Shown here: piece after piece, positions 35,120 to 40,331 of the stretch
Numbering within the stretch: the first letter of the stretch is position 1
Layout of the letters: every line of letters starts with the position of its first letter
Assembly: GCA_903932535.1 (NCBI GenBank)
Contig: CAIZGR010000057.1
Location: forward strand, 1 to 40,331
Length of the DNA: 40,331 bases
Source: an uncultured Hyphomicrobiales bacterium
Lineage (GTDB): Bacteria > Pseudomonadota > Alphaproteobacteria > Rhizobiales > Beijerinckiaceae
Direction: 5' to 3'
Made by a program: the position numbers and the translations under genes
Notes under the pieces: model-generated
The model's input: the letters and a program-made list of their open reading frames with translations, nothing else
The model's database searches: none
Told to the model about the DNA's origin: nothing

Positions 35120-36586
35120 ATGGCGCATCGTGGCTCAACATTATTTGCCTCCCGGCTGTGGAATGGCGACAAGTCGCCCATGAATTCGCAGTCCGACGCT
35201 ATCCTCTGGAATTCCGGCGCGCCGCTTTGGGGACCGGCCGGCCCCTCTTGGGCGCCCGGCGGCGTTCCGGCCGGCTGGAGGGCGGCGCCGATGGCGCGCA
35301 GCGGCTGGATCGCCTCGGCGCTCGCGAACGCCGGCTCGACGCCGTTCGCTCCGCCGGCTGCGAATGCCGCCTCCATCCTGCGTGGCCCGGCGCCGGCGGG
35401 CGGCGTTTCGGCCCGCTCGACGGTTGCGGCCGGGCTTTCCAGCGGTCCGTCGGCGACGAACGCCGCCAGCGGCGCGTCCGGGGGCTCGCTCGGCTACGCC
35501 TCGGTCCTGTCGACCCTCCAGAACGCAGCGGCCGGCGGGATGACCGCCTCGAAGTTCAGCGCCTTGCAGGCGTTCGCGGCCGGGCTCAACCAGCCCGGAG
35601 GAACCAGCGTCTCGGCCTATGTGCAGCAGATCGCGGACGACGTGATCCTCGGCAATTCGGCCAACGCCGGGTGGAACGGCGGATCGTCCACGGCGACGAC
35701 GCTCGGCAACCTCGGCGCGACGTCCACCCAGACCCAGGCCGACGAATTGATCGGCATGTGGTTTCAGGGCGCGAACCTGCCGAGCCTCGACGTGTCGTCG
35801 GTCGGGGCGCCGAACTACAATTCGACTTACCAGGCTTCGACCTTGCCGCTCTATGGCGCGAGCGGCGCGCCGCGCTATACGGACGTGAACCAGGGGGTGC
35901 TCGGCGATTGCTATCTCCTCTCGGCGCTCGGCGAGGTCGCCCTCCAGGACCCCGCCGCGATCGAGAACATGATCGTCGACAACGGCAACGGGACCTACGG
36001 CGTGCGGTTCTTCGTCAACGGCGCGCCAGACGACGTCACGGTCAACACGCAATTGCCGGTCATGGGCGGCGGCCATCGTTGGGCCGACGGGTCGACGCTG
36101 GAATTCGCCAACGGCTCCACCGACGATTGGGTCGCCCTGGTCGAGAAGGCCTATGCGCAGCTCAACGCGCAGACCGACGCGCCGCACGGGATGACGCTCA
36201 ATTCCGCGTCGGACTCCTATGCCGGCATCGCCTCCGGCAACGGCTCGGCCCTGACCGAGATCACCGGCCAGCCGGAAAGCTCGACCGGCCTCCGCTCCGG
36301 ACAATCCCAGAGCACGCTTCAGTCGATCCTGTCGAACACGGCGTCGAGCTTCCAGTCGGGCCAGGAGGTCCTGATGTCGACGCCCGGCAGTTCGTCCGGC
36401 AACCTTGTCGGCAACCACATGTTCATGGTGACGGCCATCAATGCGGCTTCCGGCGCGTTCACGATCCACAATCCGTGGGCCGCCGCCTACAGCGGATCGC
36501 TGGCCATGACCTTCAACGAGACGATCCAGCAGCTCGCTTCCGACAATTGCACGCTCTGGGTGACCAGCGGCCACACGGTGGCGTGA
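35120..36586 (+). CDS. Calpain-family (C2) cysteine protease
   Basis: A 488-aa protein with a recognisable papain-fold calpain core in its C-terminal half. The catalytic triad is Cys264 in NQGVLGDCYLLSALGEVA, His433 in VGNHMFMVTAI and Asn451 in TIHNPWAA. DDWVALVEKAYAQLN is the usual calpain helix before the His. Residues 1-200 are Ala/Gly/Ser/Pro-rich, with low complexity and no Sec signal peptide or membrane helix. If the protein is exported, it would need another route, such as type I secretion. No EF-hand or glycine-aspartate repeats are visible. The start is ATG 35120 after GAGAGG. ATG 35180 is possible. The stop is followed at once by large palindromes. Confidence 0.88.
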   Translation: MAHRGSTLFASRLWNGDKSPMNSQSDAILWNSGAPLWGPAGPSWAPGGVPAGWRAAPMARSGWIASALANAGSTPFAPPAANAASILRGPAPAGGVSARSTVAAGLSSGPSATNAASGASGGSLGYASVLSTLQNAAAGGMTASKFSALQAFAAGLNQPGGTSVSAYVQQIADDVILGNSANAGWNGGSSTATTLGNLGATSTQTQADELIGMWFQGANLPSLDVSSVGAPNYNSTYQASTLPLYGASGAPRYTDVNQGVLGDCYLLSALGEVALQDPAAIENMIVDNGNGTYGVRFFVNGAPDDVTVNTQLPVMGGGHRWADGSTLEFANGSTDDWVALVEKAYAQLNAQTDAPHGMTLNSASDSYAGIASGNGSALTEITGQPESSTGLRSGQSQSTLQSILSNTASSFQSGQEVLMSTPGSSSGNLVGNHMFMVTAINAASGAFTIHNPWAAAYSGSLAMTFNETIQQLASDNCTLWVTSGHTVA

Positions 36587-36590
36587 ACCG

Positions 36591-36632
36591 CCGCGTCAGC
36601 CGCGCGCGGCTGACGCGGTCGCCGACCGCGTC
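36591..36632. repeat. Compound palindrome after the calpain-like gene (copy 3 of the family)
   Basis: Two overlapping palindromes. The first (36591-36618) is perfect over 28 bases, with half-site CCGCGTCAGCCGCG. The second (36612-36632) has perfect nine-base arms GACGCGGTC and GACCGCGTC around GCC, like the copies at 2692 and 4667. The two share GACGCGG, so the RNA can fold only one at a time. They lie between convergent stops at 36586 and 36641 and may end both transcripts. Confidence 0.65.
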
Positions 36633-36640
36633 ACCAGGGC

Positions 36641-37522
36641 TCATCCTTCCGGGTGGAAGGCGAAGGCGGAACCCTTGCGGCTGATCCGACCGCGGTGGGG
36701 CGCGGCGAAGTGGCCCGGCACGAGAAGCCGGTGATGCTCGCAGCACTCCTCGAGCAGGCTCCGGCGCGAGGCGCGCGCGAGCGCGGGGTCCCAGCAACTG
36801 AAGCTGTTGAGGTCCGGCTCGGCGATCTGGATCGGGTGGTGCATCGAGTCGCCGGTGAAGAGGCCGCTGTCGCCGGAATCCTCCACGCGCAGCGCGTTGT
36901 GGCCCGGCGAGTGGCCGGGGGAGGGGACGATCGTCAGGCCGTCCCCGACCTTGTGCTCCCCGTCGACGAATTCGACCTGTCCCGCTTCGACCACCGGCAG
37001 CAGGCTGTCGAGAAAGGTGTCCTCGCCGGTTCCGCCGTAATGCGGCCAGTCCTGCCGGCGCGGGTCGAAGGCGTCGTAGTCCTTGCGGGAGAAGAGATAG
37101 GTCGTCTTCCGGAAGGTCGGGACCCAGCGGCCGTTGTCGAGCCGTGTGTTCCAGCCGGCGTGGTCGCTGTGCAGGTGGGTGCAGAAGACGTAATCGACGT
37201 CTTCCGGATACACGCCGGCCGCGCGCAGGTTGTCGAGATAGACGCTGTCGCGCAGGTTGAAGGGCGGAAAGTGGCGCTTTTTGCCGTGGCCGACGCAGGT
37301 GTCGACCATGATGGTGCGATGCCGGCTGCGGACCACGAAACTCTGGACGTGGACGCTGATCGTGTCGGCGTCCGCGTCGAGGAAGCGCGGTGCGAGCCAG
37401 GAGCGGTTGGCGGCGATCGCCTCCGCGCCGACGTCGGGAAACAGCAGCGTCAGCGGCACGCCATGGTCGACGAAGTCCTCGACCCGGATGATTTCGAGCT
37501 CGCCGATGCGGAATGTGGTCAT
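36641..37522 (-). CDS. Metallo-beta-lactamase-fold hydrolase (lactonase-like)
   Basis: A 293-aa MBL-fold enzyme with the binuclear-metal motif THLHSDHAGW (His116, His118, Asp120, His121). Further candidate ligands are in PSPGHSPGHN (204/208), Asp225 in FTGDSMHHP, and a His in LVPGHFAAPH. No signal peptide is seen, so it is cytosolic. The layout with SDHAGW and FTGDSMHHP resembles the AttM/AiiA-like lactonase and related ester hydrolases rather than beta-lactamases. The start ATG 37522 follows CAGGGGA. It is the third gene of the minus-strand unit, 40 bases after the acyl-CoA synthetase, which suggests that it acts on a precursor or product of that pathway. Confidence 0.88.
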   Translation of the reverse strand: MTTFRIGELEIIRVEDFVDHGVPLTLLFPDVGAEAIAANRSWLAPRFLDADADTISVHVQSFVVRSRHRTIMVDTCVGHGKKRHFPPFNLRDSVYLDNLRAAGVYPEDVDYVFCTHLHSDHAGWNTRLDNGRWVPTFRKTTYLFSRKDYDAFDPRRQDWPHYGGTGEDTFLDSLLPVVEAGQVEFVDGEHKVGDGLTIVPSPGHSPGHNALRVEDSGDSGLFTGDSMHHPIQIAEPDLNSFSCWDPALARASRRSLLEECCEHHRLLVPGHFAAPHRGRISRKGSAFAFHPEG

Positions 37523-37562
37523 GCGGTCCCCTGCCTGAGTGGTCGTTTTCCGAGATGCTCGG

Positions 37563-39233
37563 TCACTTGAGCATGCGGCGCAGGATCTTTCCGGTGATGG
37601 TTTTCGGCAGGTCGTCGACGATCTCGACGACGTGCGGACGCTTGAAGGTGGCGATGTGCCGATGGCAGAAGTCGATCAGCGCCTCGGGCTCGACCGTGGC
37701 GCCGGCCTTGAGGCTGACGAAAGCCTTCACGTTCTCGCCCCGGTATGGGTCCTTGACGCCGATCACGGCGGCCTCGCGCACGGCGGGATGGGTGTAGAGC
37801 ACGTCCTCGACCTCGCGCGGCCAGACCTTGAAGCCTGAGGCGATGATGACGTCCTTCTTGCGGTCGACGAGATAGAACCAGCCGCCGGCGTCCATGAAGC
37901 CGACGTCGCCGGTGCGGAAACCGTCGCGGCGCATTGATTCCCTGGTCTCCGCGGGTTTCCGCCAGTAGCCCGGGACCACGGTCGGGCCGGAGACGACGAT
38001 CTCGCCGGTCTCGCCCACGGCCGCGGGCGCGCCCTTGTCGTCGGCGATCCAGGCCTCGACATTGAACTTCGGCACGCCGATCGCGATCGCGCCGCTCGCC
38101 GGGTCGACCGGCGCTTGCGCCCCATGCGGCACGGCGATCACGCCGGCGTTGGTCTCGGTGAGGCCGTAGCCGTTGTGGATATAGTGTCCGGTGCGCCGGC
38201 GGAATTCCTCCACCACGCTCGGCGGAATCGGCGCGCCGCCGGAGACGATCACCTTCAGGCTCTCGAAGCGCTCCGCTGTCGCGTCCTTGTGGTTCATGAG
38301 CGCGATGAAGGCGGTTATGGCGCTCACCGTCCACGCCGGCCGCTGCTCGGCCAGCGCGTCGAGCACGACGCCCGGCTCGAAGCGGAAGCACAAGATCAGC
38401 GGGCTTGCGAGCCGCCACGACAGCGCCAGATGGGCGATGAGGCCGGTGACGTGGAAGAGAGGCGCGAGCCCGAGAACGGAGTCGCCGTCCTGAAGCGAAT
38501 ACCAGCGCGTGATCGCCTGGGCGCTGAAGGCGACGTTGCCGTGGGTGTTCGTCGCCGCCTTGGGCACGCCGGTCGTCCCCGACGTGTAGACCAGGAAGGC
38601 GACGTCGCCGGCCTTCGGCGCAGCGCGCGTCGCAGGCTTTCGTCCGCGGTTCTCCTCGATCAGCGCGACGAGGTCCGGCGGGCCGCCCGGCTCCGCCGCG
38701 ACCCTCGCCGGCGCCGGGCCGAAGACGCGCGGGTCGTTCCGCGCCTGCAAGCTCAGCGGCGACGTCGTGACGACGATCGAGGGCTTGAAGGCGTCGGCCG
38801 GCAGGGTTTGCACCACGTCCCGATGAAGCGCGTCGATGCAGACGAGCGCCTTCGGCGCGCTGTCGGCGAACATCGCCGTCAACTCGTGGTCGCGGTACAT
38901 CGGATTGACCGGGACGACGACCCCGCCCGCCTTCCATGCCGCAAGCGTCGCGATCGGGAACTGCGGCATGTTCTGGAGGTAGACGGCGAGCCGGTCGCCC
39001 GGCTCGAAGCCCCGGTCGACCAGCGCCGCAGCGAGCGCGTCGCTCATTGCGTCGATCTCGCCGTAGGTCAGCTTACGGTCGAAATAGACCACGGCGGGCT
39101 TGTCGGCGGCGCGCTCGACCGCCTCGCGGAAAAGGCTCAGCGCGTCGGTGGGCGAAGCGTCGACAGTCGCGGGCAGGCCCGGCGTATAGCGCGCGAGCCA
39201 CGGCTTTTCGGCGTAGGGGGAAGCGTCAGCCAT
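37563..39233 (-). CDS. Acyl-CoA synthetase (AMP-binding, long-chain fatty acid-CoA ligase type)
   Basis: A 556-aa adenylate-forming enzyme that activates a carboxylic acid to its CoA thioester with ATP. The phosphate loop is VYTSGTTGVPKA (215-226), and A5 is YGLTETNAGV. A7/A8 read YWRKPAETRESMRRDGFRTG then DVGFMDAGGWFYLVDRKKDV. The C-terminal catalytic Lys is K549 in TITGKILRRML. The length and motifs fit the long-chain/FadD-like branch, but chain length cannot be read. The ATG 39233 overlaps the acyl-CoA dehydrogenase stop by eight bases (ATGGCTGA), so translation is coupled. It feeds the dehydrogenase encoded just before it. Confidence 0.94.
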   Translation of the reverse strand: MADASPYAEKPWLARYTPGLPATVDASPTDALSLFREAVERAADKPAVVYFDRKLTYGEIDAMSDALAAALVDRGFEPGDRLAVYLQNMPQFPIATLAAWKAGGVVVPVNPMYRDHELTAMFADSAPKALVCIDALHRDVVQTLPADAFKPSIVVTTSPLSLQARNDPRVFGPAPARVAAEPGGPPDLVALIEENRGRKPATRAAPKAGDVAFLVYTSGTTGVPKAATNTHGNVAFSAQAITRWYSLQDGDSVLGLAPLFHVTGLIAHLALSWRLASPLILCFRFEPGVVLDALAEQRPAWTVSAITAFIALMNHKDATAERFESLKVIVSGGAPIPPSVVEEFRRRTGHYIHNGYGLTETNAGVIAVPHGAQAPVDPASGAIAIGVPKFNVEAWIADDKGAPAAVGETGEIVVSGPTVVPGYWRKPAETRESMRRDGFRTGDVGFMDAGGWFYLVDRKKDVIIASGFKVWPREVEDVLYTHPAVREAAVIGVKDPYRGENVKAFVSLKAGATVEPEALIDFCHRHIATFKRPHVVEIVDDLPKTITGKILRRMLK

Positions 39234-40331
39234 GCTCCGCCTCCTCCGCGTCGAGCGGCGGCGTCAGGAACGCGGCGGCCGAGCCGAGGTTCCTGCGGCT
39301 GCGGGAGATTTCGCGCCGCGCGATCGCGCGCAGGTGAACTTCGTCCGGCCCGTCGGCGAGGCGCAGCGCCCGGCCCCAGGTCCAGAGGTCCGGCAGCGGC
39401 GTGTCGGGCGAGAGCCCCATCGCGCCGAAGGTCTGCATGGCGCGGTCGACGATCGTCGTCTGCATCCGGGGCGCGACCGCCTTGATCATCGAGATTTCCG
39501 CCGCTGCCGCCTTGGCGCCCAGCGTGTCGATCATCCAGGCGGTCTTGAGCGTCAGCAGGCGGGCCTGCTCGATCTCGCAGCGCGAGAGCGCGATCCACTC
39601 GGCGACCGGCCCGTGCTCGTGCAGATACTTGCCGAAGGTCTTCCGCTCCTGCGCCCGCTGGATCATCAGCTCGAGCGCCAGCTCGCACTGACCGATGGAG
39701 CGCATGCAATGATGGATGCGCCCCGGGCCGAGGCGGGCCTGGGCGAGCGCGAAGCCGCCGCCCTCCTCGCCGAGCAGGTTCGCCTTCGGCACGCGGACGT
39801 CGCGGAACACGATCTCGCAATGGGTCTCCGCCGAGAGGTGATTCATCACGCTGATGTTGCGCACGATCGTCACGCCGGGCGTGTCCATGGGCACGAGGAT
39901 CATGCTCTGTCGGCGATGCGGCTCGGCGCCGGGGCTGGTGATCCCCATGACGATCGCGACCTTGCAGTTTGCATGAAGGGCGCCGGTGATGAACCACTTG
40001 CGGCCGTTGACGACCCAGGAGTCGCCCTCAAGCTCCATGCGCGTGCAGATGTTGGTCGCGTCGGAAGAGGACGAGTCCGGCTCCGTCATGGCGAAGCACG
40101 AGCGGATGTCGCCGTCGAGCAGCGGGTTCAGCCAGCGCTCGCGCTGCTCGGGGGTGGCGAAGAGGTGCAGGACCTCCATGTTGCCGGTGTCGGGCGCCGA
40201 GCAGTTGAACACCTCGCTGGCCCAGGGCGTGCGGCCCATGATCTCGGCCAGTGGCGCGTAGTCCTGGTTGGAGAGGCCCGCGCCGCGTTCGCTGTCCGGC
40301 AGGAACAGGTTCCACAGGCCGGCGGCGCGCG
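39226..40331 (-). CDS. Acyl-CoA dehydrogenase, ACAD10/11-like (partial, runs off the right edge)
   Basis: At least 368 codons of a flavin-dependent acyl-CoA dehydrogenase, missing its start. Reading into the window gives AAGLWNLFLPDSERGAGLSN, then YAPLAEIMGR. The block CSAPDTGNMEVLHLFATPEQ, then CFAMTEPDSSSSDATNI, resembles the ACAD10/11 subgroup, as do WVVNGRKWFITGA and QRAQERKTFGKYLHEHGPVA. The C-terminal DLWTWGRALRLADGPDEVH fits as well. Such enzymes oxidise or remodel medium to long or branched acyl-CoAs with FAD. An internal ATG near 40239 is not the true start, because conserved sequence continues upstream. It is the first visible gene of the unit that continues with the acyl-CoA synthetase and the MBL hydrolase. 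Confidence 0.93.
   Translation of the reverse strand, partial: RAAGLWNLFLPDSERGAGLSNQDYAPLAEIMGRTPWASEVFNCSAPDTGNMEVLHLFATPEQRERWLNPLLDGDIRSCFAMTEPDSSSSDATNICTRMELEGDSWVVNGRKWFITGALHANCKVAIVMGITSPGAEPHRRQSMILVPMDTPGVTIVRNISVMNHLSAETHCEIVFRDVRVPKANLLGEEGGGFALAQARLGPGRIHHCMRSIGQCELALELMIQRAQERKTFGKYLHEHGPVAEWIALSRCEIEQARLLTLKTAWMIDTLGAKAAAAEISMIKAVAPRMQTTIVDRAMQTFGAMGLSPDTPLPDLWTWGRALRLADGPDEVHLRAIARREISRSRRNLGSAAAFLTPPLDAEEAEHG

Noticed and set aside
1..40331. CRISPR arrays, rRNA, complete prophage or intact insertion sequence
   Set aside because: No regularly spaced direct repeats, rRNA segments, phage structural genes or transposase frames were seen on either strand.

Overview
The window is about 40 kb of very GC-rich chromosome, with G or C in most third codon positions. 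It reads as an alphaproteobacterium, most likely of the order Hyphomicrobiales (Rhizobiales). Support comes from the lepB-rnc-era block, the MdtABC plus NodT-type outer-membrane efflux operon, the rhizobial-looking small secreted and membrane proteins, and the style of the intergenic palindromes. I cannot name the genus. No prophage, CRISPR array, rRNA or intact insertion sequence was seen.

Layout: (1) 1-2.7 kb, histidine utilisation (hutH 3' end, hutG, hutU). (2) 2.7-7.8 kb, housekeeping and small genes: rpmB with a clear promoter, divergent yggS, a two-helix membrane protein, a PfkB sugar/adenosine kinase, an unknown 170-aa protein, a short transaldolase and a GlcG/HbpS-like protein. (3) 7.9-12.5 kb, a GntR-type LacI repressor with L-idonate/ketogluconate genes: idnD and a 2-hydroxyacid dehydrogenase on the minus strand, idnO and gntK on the plus strand. 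The divergent promoter region carries two GntR-like operators. (4) 12.5-18 kb, an alpha/beta-hydrolase-GNAT fusion, a small hypothetical, tRNA-Leu(GAG), an MHS-type transporter, a PsiF-like secreted protein and an aldo/keto reductase. (5) 18.1-23.4 kb, tRNA-Glu(TTC), a quinone oxidoreductase, lepB-rnc-era, and a broken tyrosine integrase beside tRNA-Gly(GCC). (6) 23.5-32.8 kb, a four-gene RND efflux operon. (7) 32.8-36.6 kb, a membrane KAP-type P-loop NTPase divergent from a calpain-family cysteine protease. (8) 36.6-40.3 kb, a minus-strand operon of an ACAD10/11-like acyl-CoA dehydrogenase (cut by the right edge), an acyl-CoA synthetase and a metallo-beta-lactamase-fold hydrolase.

How the genes work together: hut degrades histidine to glutamate. 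The idn/gnt genes form a closed route from L-idonate and ketogluconates through gluconate to 6-phosphogluconate. The mdt genes encode a whole tripartite pump. The last operon could hydrolyse a lactone or ester, activate the acid to its CoA thioester and oxidise it. The less ordinary material is the twin-operator idn control region, the hydrolase-acetyltransferase fusion, the KAP NTPase/calpain pair, a family of short palindromes placed just after stop codons, and the decayed integration site at tRNA-Gly. I found no clear, complete, previously undescribed system. The KAP/calpain pair and the possible lactone/hydroxy-acid operon are the best candidates.
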